Origin: Symsagittifera roscoffensis
Taxonomy: Eukaryota; Xenacoelomorpha; Acoela; Convolutidae
Assembly: GCF_963678635.1 (NCBI RefSeq)
Contig: NC_087070.1
Span: 3,353,157 to 3,417,156, forward strand
Direction: 5' to 3'
Length of the DNA stretch: 64,000 nt
Position 1 is the first letter of the stretch. Every line of letters starts with the position of its first letter. Of the stretch, positions 1 through 10,254 are shown piece by piece. The notes beneath the pieces are model-generated. The model searched no databases. It worked only from the letters and a program-made list of their open reading frames with translations, and was not told the origin of the DNA. The position numbers and the translations under genes were made by a program.

Positions 1-471
1 GGGACGTTGATTTGAACGTGATATAAAAAAAAAGAAATATGTCGTGGTGCACTGCGGCTAATTTTCAACTAAGCAAGACAAACAGTTTAATTTGTTAAAC
101 ATGGGTTTCAGAAACTTTCAGTAAACTTATATTATAGGGGGCCTTAATTGAAGAAAAAGAATCAAATTGTCAAAAACCTGCACTTGCTAATTTTTAAACA
201 TCTAATGCAAAAAAACGTAGAAGTCACGGATCTCCCTTTTTCTACTCAATTTTTTGCCTTTTCCCGAAAGAAAAATCGCGATTTAAAAATAAGCTTATAG
301 TACTTCTCGAATTCATGTATCCACATACATGTAAAATTTCACGATCGTCCGATTAATATCGTAGGTGGAGTTCGATCAGAGACAAACACACACAAACACA
401 CACACCCACACGCATACACAAAAACACATCCACGCACAAGCTTCTTTATTTTAATGTACAGATAAACATAC
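1..471. other. Non-coding flank (intron) with CA-rich microsatellite
   Basis: Lies downstream (minus strand) of the donor that ends the exon at 472. It is AT-rich with no supported exon. An impure CA-type microsatellite runs at about 383-438. A minus-strand reading frame continues through it, but that is only read-through past the GTATGT donor. Confidence 0.6.
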
Positions 472-1058
472 GTGTATTTAGTCAGCGCATTTCCTTTGTC
501 GACACTGAACTCCGAGGTCTTGTAGGAGCGTCTCCCATCCATTGACATGTTGAAAGTATCGATGCCAGCTTGGACTTCCAGATACACTTTGTCCGAATTC
601 AGATCCCCGGAACTAGGGCAGTTTTGAATCGAGTAGATGGAGTACTCGTCGGTAGCCAGTTCGGTTAGCGACACGTTCAGTTCCAGCGTCGCAGCACTCG
701 CCACTGGAATTGGAGAGGTACCGAGGGAGTCGACGACATAGCTGTCAATCCTGCCGACGTCCGCCGCATTCGACCAGGTCAACGTTGCCGTGACTCCGTC
801 CACCAATGTGTATTCGAAGTCAATCGGTGCAAGTTGGTAGGTACACGCCGAAATCGAAGTACTAGCGGCACTTTTCAGGGTCGCACGGGTGGCGAAGAGT
901 TCGAAGCTGTATTGAGTTCCTGGTGACAGGGATCTGATGGTCATGGTTGGCTGGGCATTCGTCGGTACCTCGGGTCCCCCGTCCACCGAGATAGTATAAG
1001 TGTGGATGCTGTTTCGAACGAACTCGAGTTGAATCTTAGTCGTACTGTAAGGTTCGGC
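472..1058 (-). CDS. FN3-repeat protein, exon (most 3' in window)
   Basis: A 587-bp exon of a host gene for an extracellular protein of tandem fibronectin type III modules. It begins in phase 0 after a TTTCAG acceptor (AG at 1060-1059) and ends before a GTATGT donor (471-466). It encodes the end of one FN3 module, with the typical F-strand motif LSPGTQYSFELFATR followed by the linker SACTYQLAP. One more FN3-like module follows, with TATLTW on the B strand. The C-T-x-P type linker recurs between modules in the other exons of this gene. The preceding exon ends in phase 0 at 29227, so the two join in frame across an intron of about 28.2 kb. FN3 modules usually mediate adhesion or receptor binding; the specific protein is not recognised. 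No transmembrane segment is visible. Confidence 0.75.
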
Positions 1059-1335
1059 CTGAAACGAAGCAAAGAATTTTGTACCAACAAAAAATTTTCT
1101 TTTATCGTTAAGCAAAAATCACACGGAAAATGAATATTACAACCATTTTTCAACTTCTTTTTTCAAAAAAGTTCATCCTATCACACTTGTTTGATCGTTA
1201 AATTGCTCACTGGATCCCATATCAAACAGCTATAAAAAATTCATTGAACTCCAAAAACTGAAAAACGGATTGATTTTCTTCTCAAAATTTTTTTTAGCTT
1301 TTGACATCGAAAGAAAAATTTTTTATCAACTTTGA

Positions 1336-1551
1336 TGTGATTCTCACTGCGAAGTTTGGTGTGATCCTACTGCAACTATTACGTAATCTGCTAACAGGTC
1401 AATTACTTATGATCTTCACTTTGCCATTCTCTCCGGCGGAGAGAATGCTCTCTTCACTTTTTAATGTTTTAACTTTCGACTAATTCACTTTTATTCTTTT
1501 CTTCTTTTTAATTGTATAAAGTAGATTTACCAACAAAGTATTATTTTATCA
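1336..1551 (+). repeat. Family 1 left LTR
   Basis: A 216-bp LTR starting TGTGATTCTC and ending ATCA. It matches 17850-18061 over its 3' two thirds; bases about 1349-1368 diverge. It contains a 9-bp-arm hairpin, TTCTCTCCG/CGGAGAGAA with a one-base centre (about 1428-1446). The primer-binding site follows directly. Confidence 0.75.
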
Positions 1552-2720
1552 TTGCGCAGTCAAATAAAGAATCTAACGTGAGAGGAATACCTCCATTTTG
1601 GCAGTTTTATACTGTAGATCAAGCGATTCCCTGGGAAGACTGGAGCGATCTTTTTCATTTAGCTATTATCGCTAAAGAAAACATAGATATTGAAAACCTA
1701 TTATATCCTTCGGAAAGACATCATCCACAACCTCCAACTTTGGAAAATCCGACGGACAAAATCAAAGAAATTCGAGAATCGACAGAAACATACAAGAACA
1801 AAGACGTTACGATGAGGAGGAAACGGCATCCATTAAAACAGAAACCAAAAAATTTGATGGAATGAGAAAAGAGGAAGCCGATAAAAAATTACAATCAACC
1901 TTGTACCTAGCTCTAGAAAACGAAGGAAAAAGAATCTTCGGAGAAAAACTCACGAAGGTAAAAATCCTACAAACTTCATTTAAAGAGTTTTAAGAATACC
2001 TAGCAACCGCTTTCGTCAGGAAGATAAATGTCACATTCGAACGGCACAAATTGTTAAATCGAAAACAACGGGACAGAGAGTCACGCGAACAATTTTGGGG
2101 AGCCTTAGCCGAAATGGCCAAAAAGTGTGACATAGCCGCTGGATAAGAGGAATGGATCAGGGATATCTTCATAAACAACATGAAAAATTACGACATCCAA
2201 CGAAAACTCTTAACCGAAACTCTACCTCCACGAGAAGCACTTAATGTAGCAGTCGTTGACGAAGAAGGAATTTCAAACCACCTGAAACTCACAAATAATT
2301 TTAAATCCAACGGATCAGCTGTACATAAACCGCACAGCTATTTTACTGTTAAAAGAGAACCAACTCTGAATATAGAAAGAAGTAACACCTGTATGAAATG
2401 TGGCGGAACCTTTTCGAAAAGACACTTAGCTGTTTGCCCTGCGAAAGATACTACTTGTACATCCTGTAAACACAGAAGCCATTTTACCAAATTGTGTAAA
2501 TCTCTTCGCAAAAATGTAAACATTGTAAATACTCAAATTGTAGATAATACAGATTTTACTCCGCCGGATCACCCGGATGTAAATATAAACCAGGTAAATA
2601 GAGAATGTTATGGCGTCATAAACGCATGGTCGGAATCTGGACAAAGTGAAAACGACGATTACTCTGTATTAAACGTCACTACAATTTTCGACGACGATGG
2701 AAAAGAACTTAAAAAACTGC
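1551..2720 (+). pseudogene. Family 1 gag (left copy), broken
   Basis: Capsid and nucleocapsid region of a gypsy-type gag. Coding begins at the LTR-PBS junction, where the start codon is mutated to ATT; the right copy has ATG. The capsid part is read in pieces, with stops including TAA at 1991-1993 and TAA at about 2143-2145. From 2180 an open stretch carries a nucleocapsid with two zinc knuckles. The first is irregular (Cys71, Cys74, His82, Cys86 of the 2180 frame). The second is a canonical C-x2-C-x4-H-x4-C (Cys93, Cys96, His101, Cys106). The frame runs on into the protease without a stop, so gag and protease appear to be fused. No function can remain. Confidence 0.75.
1552..1563 (+). promoter_or_regulatory. 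Family 1 primer-binding site (left copy, mutated)
   Basis: Reads TTGCGCAGTCAA directly after the LTR. The right copy at 18062 has TGGCGCAGTC, so the second base is mutated here. The family 2 PBS is the same ten bases. Confidence 0.7.
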
Positions 2721-2983
2721 TGAATATTGGCCTCGGAAAAGAAAACCAAGTAATCTTAAAAATACAAGTGGACTCAGCTAGCCCGATTAGTTTTCTCAAG
2801 AAAAACGTCTTACATGAATTGAAGCTTCGAGACCCTTACTTAAAAATCTATCCGGTGGACAAGGCAACCGAAATTTTATACTGCGGATTTAAAGACAACG
2901 CCAAAAATATTTCTGGAAAGGTGATACTTCCGATCTTCTCAAACGGTTGGTCACAAGACATCTGTCACTTCTTTTTTTTCTGA
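2721..2983 (+). pseudogene. Family 1 retropepsin-like protease, broken
   Basis: An aspartic-protease-like segment in frame with the zinc knuckles. The active-site block reads VDSASPISFLKK, where related family 2 has ADSGSP; the catalytic-loop Gly is replaced by Ala. The frame ends at a run of Phe codons (TTC TTT TTT TTC TGA at about 2970-2983) that looks like a frameshift in a T-tract. As encoded it would not be an active protease. Confidence 0.65.
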
Positions 2984-3009
2984 GGGACATGAGAGGAACA
3001 TCCTCGGAA

Positions 3010-4100
3010 ACGACAATCTACCCAAAGTGGGGATAGAAGTTTCACAGAAGTATTTCCCACACTTCCAGAGAAACCAGTCGTTTAAGTCCATAAATTTTAT
3101 CTCACCAACAGATTAAGAAAAGGAAATCACAATTATCTCTAAAACATTTAAAAATTTATTCCTTCGGATTGGAAAAATAAAAAATCAGATGAAAATTACC
3201 CATTTGCATGAACCCTTAAAACCCATCCAACTAAAAGTAAGACGAGTTACCCTACATTTACTGGATTCAGTCAAAACTGAACTTAACAGACTAAAAGACG
3301 AAGAACGCATTAAGAAATTAGAAAATTGCCACGAAGATCGTTTTATTAGCCCAATCGTCATTACCTGCAAAAAAGACAAATCGATCAAGTTGGATACGGA
3401 TTCATAGTGTATTAACAAACAGATATACAAGATTAAATACCAGATGCCAAATATTTACGAATTGGTAGACAATATGACGGCACAAATAGCAAATGGTTCC
3501 GGTGGAGAAGTGTGGTTTACAAAATTAGGTTTAAAAAATGCAAACAGTCAACTCGCGTTAGACAAGTTTACCAGCAATCAATGTAATTTTAGTATAGTGG
3601 GCGGCAATATTACTGGCATCTATCATATTTTAACTGGCTTTTACGGTTTAGGCGATATGCCCGACCAATTTCAAAGAGAAATGGACTCAACGTTAGGTTG
3701 TATATTTTTTTACCAAGTGCTACTTAGATGATATGTTAATTGCATCCAAAGGAATTTTCTTAGACCACAAAAATATTGTGTTAAAAATTTTAAGTGTAAG
3801 TTCTTTCAATAGAATGGTTGGTATTTAAAATCTCAAACTCAGGAATCTCCTCTTTATTTGACAAAACGAAAGCAATAAAGAACTTACCTATTCCAAAAAA
3901 TCTGAAAGAATTGAGATCATTTTTTGGATCTATAAATTAGTACATTAAATTCGTTCCGAACTTAGCTTACTTAGGAAGCCCACTACGACCTCTGCTAAAA
4001 ATAAATCGATCTTCCAGAGGAGTTCAGACTATACAAAAGCATTTGAAAAAATCAAACAAGAAATCATCAACCTCACGAAAAATACCCATTTCGACGTAAA
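3010..4100 (+). pseudogene. Family 1 reverse transcriptase (left copy), broken
   Basis: RNA-dependent DNA polymerase domain of gypsy pol. Recognisable blocks are SPIVITCKKDKSIKL, KYQMPNIYELVD, NQCNFSIVGGN and FYGLGDMP, and YLDDML after a frameshift near 3719. Lesions: TAG at 3405-3407, Gly instead of the first catalytic Asp (TKLGLKNANSQL, residue 29 of the 3444 frame), a frameshift before YLDD, and a TAG in the thumb block (GSIN-stop-YIKF, about 3937) shared by all copies of the array. Confidence 0.8.
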
Positions 4101-4690
4101 ACGTAATACTAGAGTAAAAACGGACGCTTCTCACAATGGGTTGGGGGCTTCCCTTGAACAACTCCACGGGAGTGATTGGAAAACTATTTCTTTTGCTTCA
4201 CGGTTTTTAAATCCGCATGAGTCAAAATATTCCACAAACGAACTCGAACTGTTAGGAAGGAGTTGTCTGGGCCGTTGAACACTATAAAAATTACCTTTAT
4301 GGATCAGATTTTGAAGTATTCACAGATCATAAAGCACTGCTTTCAGCCGTGTCAACAAACCACGGAAATAAAACGTATCATAAAAGACTAACAAGCTGGT
4401 TGGATAGATTACTACCTTTTAACTTTACAATTAAACATCTCGCAGGAAAAAATATGGTTTTCATTGATTTAATTTCAAGAATTCCATCCGGAAAAACTTT
4501 ACCGATATTACATTATGATGAAGAATTTGTAGTATCAATTATCAATAAAATTTATAAATCAATCAATCCGTCGGAGAACCAAAGAAAGACCTGCTCGGCC
4601 ATTGGTTCAAACTTGGAAATTTCCGGTGACGCAAAATTACTTAATTACCTTATAGCGTCAGTATTAATACTGAATAATTAGACTTTTCCA
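4101..4690 (+). pseudogene. Family 1 RNase H (left copy), frameshifted
   Basis: RNase H with the DASHNGLGASLEQ block, SFASRFLN, NELELLG, then after a frameshift the TDHKALLSAV and LDRLLPFNFTIKHLAGK blocks. The frameshift is a local AGGA duplication in GGAAGGAGTT (about 4254-4263). The same duplication occurs in all five copies, so the array was copied after this gene had died. About 300 bp of non-coding AT-rich sequence follow before the integrase. Confidence 0.8.
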
Positions 4691-4985
4691 ATTTCTCATC
4701 TAATCACAATGGAACCGAATTTTGTACTTCAAATTGCGTTCCAACGGATTATTCCAACACTAATTCTTCAATTATTTCTATTTCTAATCAGGCATTTTTT
4801 AATTCTTGATTGTAGATTAATTAATTTATCTGTAGATAGAAAAATTGTAGATACTGTTTATATGGATTATTAAAAAATTGTAATTAATCCCTCTATTTCC
4901 GGTGTTTCAATATCTTTAGACTTCCCTCTATTGACTGATCACGTGAGTCTTTTAAAAAAAAATACCGTGAAAAATTGAACGTCCC

Positions 4986-5960
4986 TTGGATTTAAATACT
5001 CTTTTTAATGCCAAGCTTGTAGCTCTCCTAATTGAAGATGACCCTAAGTTGAGCCCGTTGATAAATAAAGTTGAGACGAGTAACGCGAATTCCCCATACT
5101 TCAAACACTTTACCAGAGATTTACACGAATCCGATGGATTATTATACATGGACGGTAAACTAGTTATACCTTTTACCTTGAGAAATGAAATGATTAAAAC
5201 TCTCCATGAAACCCATCCTGGTCAATTTGGAATAAAGTATTTGACCCAATACATCTAGTGGCTCCATATTAACAGGCAAATTTACTTTCACGGCATAAAC
5301 TGCTCAGAATGTACAAAGACGGGTAAGAATTTTAAAAGTAAAATTCCTAGTTCGCAAATCAGTGAACTTCCCCCCAAATAAAATCAAACGAAGAACTCAA
5401 CCTAGATTTCGCCGGTTCTTTAGATTCATATTGGGGGTCAAACAAATACAATTTACCGTGCATCGATCGATTTTCAAAATTTCTTTCCGCAAAAATTACG
5501 TCATCTATCTCTTCAAAAACAGTCATCGAATTCCTTCAAGATTACATATTCTTACACGGTATACCTCATTCAGTTAGAGTTGACCACGCATCTTGCTTTA
5601 CAAGTGAATTTTTTAAATTATTCTGTGACTCAAACAACATTAAAATAATACTTTGTACAGTAGGAGACCATCGCTCTAACGGATTAGTTGAAAAACTTGT
5701 ACATACTGTAAAAATCAAATTGTTAGCTATGGCTATGAAACACAAAAACGTACATTTTTGGAAACAACTGGCTTCCGGTAAACCATCCATTGGATTTTTA
5801 GACAAAGGGAAATCTATAGTATCTAAGGAAAGAGCGAAGGATTGGAATGCCGACGACAGAGTCAAAGACGGTTACAAGGACACCTTGATTCCCAAGAAAA
5901 ACCAACCATCAACAGAGAAGGGTTACGACACCGATTATGCCTCCACCTAGAAAACTCCCA
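4986..5960 (+). pseudogene. Family 1 integrase (left copy), broken
   Basis: Gypsy integrase. The HHCC zinc-binding N-terminus is visible (LHETHPGQFG, then INCSECTKTGKN) but is cut by a TAG at 5256-5258 where family 3 has Trp. The DDE core is frameshifted near 5450. The blocks HRSIFKISFRKNY (shifted), VDHASCFTS and HRSNGLVEKLVH can be read in different frames. A segment of about 117 bp that copy E retains at about 16143-16258 is missing here, between the core and the C-terminus. Confidence 0.8.
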
Positions 5961-7205
5961 CTACTAGATTACCACTTCAGAGTCCGTTTAAAGGTAAAAT
6001 CCTGCGGAAAACGAATGGGAGCATCAACGGAGAGCCATTTTATAGGGAACTAAGCAAAAAGATTATAAATTCGTCTACTTCGACAGTAGAACTATCCGAC
6101 GGAGAAATAATTCGAAAATCGGATATCGCTATCCCTAAATCAAACTCGGCTAAAATTAGATCTTTCAAAGGCAACATTTCATTCCCTTATTTTCCTAACC
6201 CTAATGTTGAAGTAGGTCAGAAGCGCGAGAATTCAAGACGACAAACCAAACCCCGACAGCCACAACCCAGGACCCGACACCAGATCGAACTAGGATCATC
6301 GGACAACATGACAAGGACACGTGTGTCGAGGCCCTCTTCAAAATCTACTCGGAAACAACCACCCCGGTCCAAGAAGACAACAACTCCTCCAGCTTACCTC
6401 GCTTCGGACGAATCTATGTTTATTCCCTCGGTTATTTCGGATATTATTGACTGGGAATGGGTAGCGTGAGGTTTCCCATGTAGAGACGTAGCCAGGGAAC
6501 GATTTATTTCTGACTCAGTAAAAACTCCAAACCAGGACGGTAACACTCGTAATCTTTGCGCACCCAATAATAATATTAAAGTTGAGATTTTAGAGGACAT
6601 CACTATTCCAGACGGCGATCAACTAATCCAGTGCCCAATAAGCATCATTCCGGCGGAGACAAAATCCACACCGCAAGGTCAAAAGTCAACCACTCTGGCC
6701 GAGCTCTCCACGACCACCCAATTACCGGATACCCAAAACAATTTGACTTCTCCGATGGAGGAAGATACCACGACGAACTTCCTTGTTTACGAAATAGTGG
6801 ATTCATCCGATGAGGCCATTTCTGCAACCGAACCCCCAACTAAATCCGGTAACGTTTCTTTTATTATTCGCCGGTCTAGTAGAAACGTAGGTCCACCAAA
6901 GTTCTATGGTAAAACATACTTCATAGATGTTGTAGATTTACTTCAAGCCACCTCTGGTTCGGCATCAAATCCGATCATTCTAGAAAACTGCGATATCGAT
7001 AAACAGGACTGTATCAACAGTAAAAATTCTTTTGGAAGTTGTGACGATTGAATCTGAATCCTCAACACCTGAACAAATCTCTTCCTCATCAACAGACAAA
7101 TCCCTAAGACTGGCGATTGATAACTTCGAAGAACAATCAGAGCTTGATAGTGAACTTTTTAATACAGAACTAGAAAACTTTTTAAATTGTTATCGAAACT
7201 GTTAA
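5961..7205 (+). pseudogene. Family 1 integrase C-terminal tail (left copy)
   Basis: Long charged, low-complexity C-terminal extension after the integrase. It contains a GEIIRKSDIAIP-like block near 6100 (compare GAIYRKSDVA in family 3) and an RRSSRNVGPPKFYGKTYF block near 6870-6925, a type of basic motif common at the end of retroelement polyproteins. It ends CYRNC-TAA at 7203-7205. No envelope-like gene follows. Compared with the second tail it has about 349 extra bases (about 6704-7053). Confidence 0.6.
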
Positions 7206-7705
7206 TGATAATGCTCGGTTTATATTTTGCTTTGGTGCTATTTCATTTTTGCCTCTCTTTCAGACCCAAACTCATCCCATTTATCTCCCCACCTTAACTT
7301 CAGAATTCATAGGTTCGGAATTCATTATTCAGCACAATAATCTTTCGCATTAGTTAAATCGTATTTACCTTATGTCGTTTTACACCTCTCTGAGTGCAGT
7401 TAATTGTTTTTGCCATACCATTCATACACCAATTCGTGTTAACAAAAACCTAACATGGTTAACTTTCCTTTTTCTTTTCTCTCGGGCCATATCCGCCAGA
7501 TATTGGACATTATACTTTTAGGAAACAAATTCGCAATACCCTTAAGTGCTTTTAATCGTATTGTAACCAGCTTAGTTAGTTTAGTTTCAGTACACTATCG
7601 GTGTAATAAATAAAATTTTTATTCCCCAAAAGGGGGAGAAAGGACGCAGTTAGTTAGTAACTAGTTAATTGTACAATTTAAATTTTTTCCTGCTTAGAGG
7701 AAGGA
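7206..7705 (+). other. Family 1 non-coding region with small ORF and polypurine tract
   Basis: Region between pol and the 3' LTR. It holds a small hydrophobic ORF (7455-7613, about 52 aa, starting MVNFPFSFLSGHIRQ) that is also open in the second copy (17597-17797). There is an AATAAA signal near 7605. Two purine-rich tracts (AAAAGGGGGAGAAAGGA near 7627 and AGAGGAAGGA directly before the LTR at 7696-7705) are polypurine-tract candidates. The ORF product is not recognised. Confidence 0.5.
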
Positions 7706-7800
7706 TGTGATTCTCAGTTTATTTTGCACTTACTGCAACTATTACGTAATCTACTAACAGGTCAATTATTTATGACCTTCACTTTGCCATTCTCTCCGCC
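7706..7800 (+). repeat. Family 1 middle LTR, truncated
   Basis: Starts TGTGATTCTCAG and matches the right LTR for 95 bp. It breaks in the centre of the CTCTCCG hairpin and is joined directly to the RT block AATATTTACGAA, which lies at about 3449 in the left copy. The rest of the LTR, gag and protease are deleted at this junction. Confidence 0.75.
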
Positions 7801-8243
7801 GAATATTTACGAACTGGAAGACAATGTGGCGGCAAAAATAGCAAATGATTCCAGTGGAGAAGTGTGGTTTACAAATTTAGATTTAGAAAATGCATACAGT
7901 CAACTCGCGTTAGACAAGTTTACCAGCAATCAATGTAATTTTAGTATAGTGGGCGGCAATATTACTGGCACCTATCAATTTGTAACTGCCTTTTACGGTT
8001 TAGGCGATATGCCCAGCCAATTTTGAAGAGTAATGGACTCAACGTTAGGTTCTATATCTTTTACCAACTGCTACTTAAATGATATGTTAATTGCATCCAA
8101 AGGAACTTTCTTAGACCACAAAAACATTGTGTTAAAAGTTTTATAAACGCAGTTAAATGATCAAAGTCTAAGTTCTATCAAAAAGTTATAGAATTGTTGG
8201 TATTTAAAATCTCAATTGCAGGAACCTCCTCTTTATTTGACAA
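7801..8243 (+). pseudogene. Family 1 RT remnant fused to LTR
   Basis: RT fingers and palm fused after the broken LTR. The first catalytic motif is intact here (FTNLDLENAYSQ, Asp53 of the 7724 frame), unlike the left copy. YLDD has become YLND (tacttaaatgat), and QFQRE has mutated to a TGA at about 8024. An open frame (7724-8026) runs through LTR and RT as a chimera by accident of the junction. Confidence 0.75.
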
Positions 8244-10254
8244 AACGAAAGCAATAAAGGACTTACCTATTCCAAAAAATCTGAAAGAATTGAGATCATT
8301 TTTTGGTTCTATAAATTAGTACATTAAATTCGTTCCGAATTTAGCTTCCTTAGGATGCCCACTTCGACCTCTGCTAAATAAGAAACCGATTTTCCAGAGG
8401 AGTTCAGACCATACAAAAGCATTTGAAAAAATCAAACAAGAAATCATCAACCTCACGAAAAATACCCATTTCCACGTAAAACGTAAAACTAGAGTAAAAA
8501 CAGACGCTTCTCACAATGGTTTGGGGGCTTCCCTTAAACAACTCCATGGGGGTGATTGGAAAACTATTTCTTTTGCTTCTCGGTTTTTAAATCCGCATGA
8601 GTCAAAATATTCCACAAACGAACTCGAACTGTTAGGAAGGAGTTGTCTGGGCCGTTGAACACTATAAAAATTACCTTTATGGATCAGATTTTGAAGTATT
8701 CACAGATCATAAAGCACTGCTTTCAGCCGTGTCAACAAACCACGGAAATAAAACGTATCATAGCAGACTAACAAGCTGGGTGGATAGATTACTACCTTTT
8801 AACTTCACAATTAAACACCTCGCAGGAAAAGATATGGGTTTCACTGATTTAGTTTCAAGAATTCCATCCAAAAAAGCTTTACCGATATCACATTATGATG
8901 AAGAATTTGTAGTAGCAAATGTCAACAAAAATTAGTAAATCAATCAATCCATCGGAGAAACAAAAAAAGACATGCTCGGCCATTGGTTCAAACTTGGAAA
9001 TTTACGGTGACGCAAAATTACGTAATTACCTTATAGCGTCAGTATTAAAACTGATTAATTCGACTTTTCCAATTTGTTCATCTAATCACAATAGAACCGA
9101 GTTTTGTACTTCAAATTGCATTCCAACGAATTATTCCAACACTATTTATTTAATTATTTCTATTTCTAATCCCGCATTTTTTATTTTTTAATTCTTAATT
9201 GTAGATTATTTAATTTATCTGTAGATAGAAAAATTGTAGATACTGTTAATATGGATAAATAAAAAAAATGGAATTAATCCCTCTACTTCCGGTATTTCAA
9301 TATCCTTAGACTTCCCTCTATTGACTGATTACGTGAATCTTGTAAATAAATACTGTGAAAAATTGAACGTCCCTTGGATTTAAATACTATTTTTAATGCC
9401 AAGCTTGTAGCTCTCCTAATTGAAGATGACCCTATGTTGAGCCCTATCGTGAAAGCACTTCAAAATAAAGTTGAGACGATTAACGCGAATTCCCCTTACT
9501 TCAAACACTTTACCAGAGATTTACACGAACCCGATGGATTATTATACATGGAGGGTAAACTAGTTATACCTTTTACCTTGAGAAATGCAATGATTAAAAC
9601 TCTCCATGAAACCCATACTCGTCAATTTGGAGTAAAGTATTTGGCCCAATACATCTAGTGGTCCCATATTAACAGGCAAATTTACTTTCACGGCATAAAC
9701 TGCTCAGAATGTACAAAGACGGGTAAGAATTTTAAAAGTATAATTCTTAATTAGCAAATCAGTGAACTTCCCCCCTACTAAAATCAAACGAAGAACTCAA
9801 CCTAGATTTTGCCGGACCTTTAGATTCATATTGGGGGTCCAACAAATACATTGTACTGTGCATCGATCGATTTTCAAAATTTCCTTCGGCAAAAATTACG
9901 TCATCTATCTCTTCAAAAACAATCATCGAATTCCTTCAAGGTTACATATTCTTACACGGTATACCTTATTCAGTTAGAGTTGACCACGCATCTTGCTTTA
10001 CAAGTCAAAATTTTAAATTATTCTGTGACTCAAACAACATTAAAATAATATTTTGTACAGTAGGAGACCATCGCTCCAACGGATTAGTTGAAAAACTTGT
10101 ACATACTGTAAAAATCAAATTGTTAGCTATGGCTCACGAAACACAAAAACGTACATTTTTGGAAACAACTGGCTTCCGGTAAACCATCCATTGGATTTTT
10201 AGACAAAGGGAAATCTTTACTATCTAAGGAAAGAGCGAAGGATTGGAATGCCGA
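8244..10254 (+). mobile_element. Family 1 tandem unit B (RT thumb-RNase H-integrase, 2011 bp)
   Basis: First of four tandem units that start at AACGAAAGCAATAAAG and end at GATTGGAATGCC. It contains the RT connection, RNase H (DASHNGLGASLKQ at about 8503, AGGA frameshift at about 8634, TDHKAL at about 8707), integrase HHCC (9374-9658, ending in the shared TAG) and a frameshifted integrase core (9762-10180). The next unit begins directly after GATTGGAATGCCG. Confidence 0.85.

Noticed and set aside
339-471. Continuation of the FN3 ORF into a CA-repeat-derived tail
   Set aside because: A consensus GTATGT donor ends the exon at 472, and the tail is Val/Cys-rich microsatellite translation.
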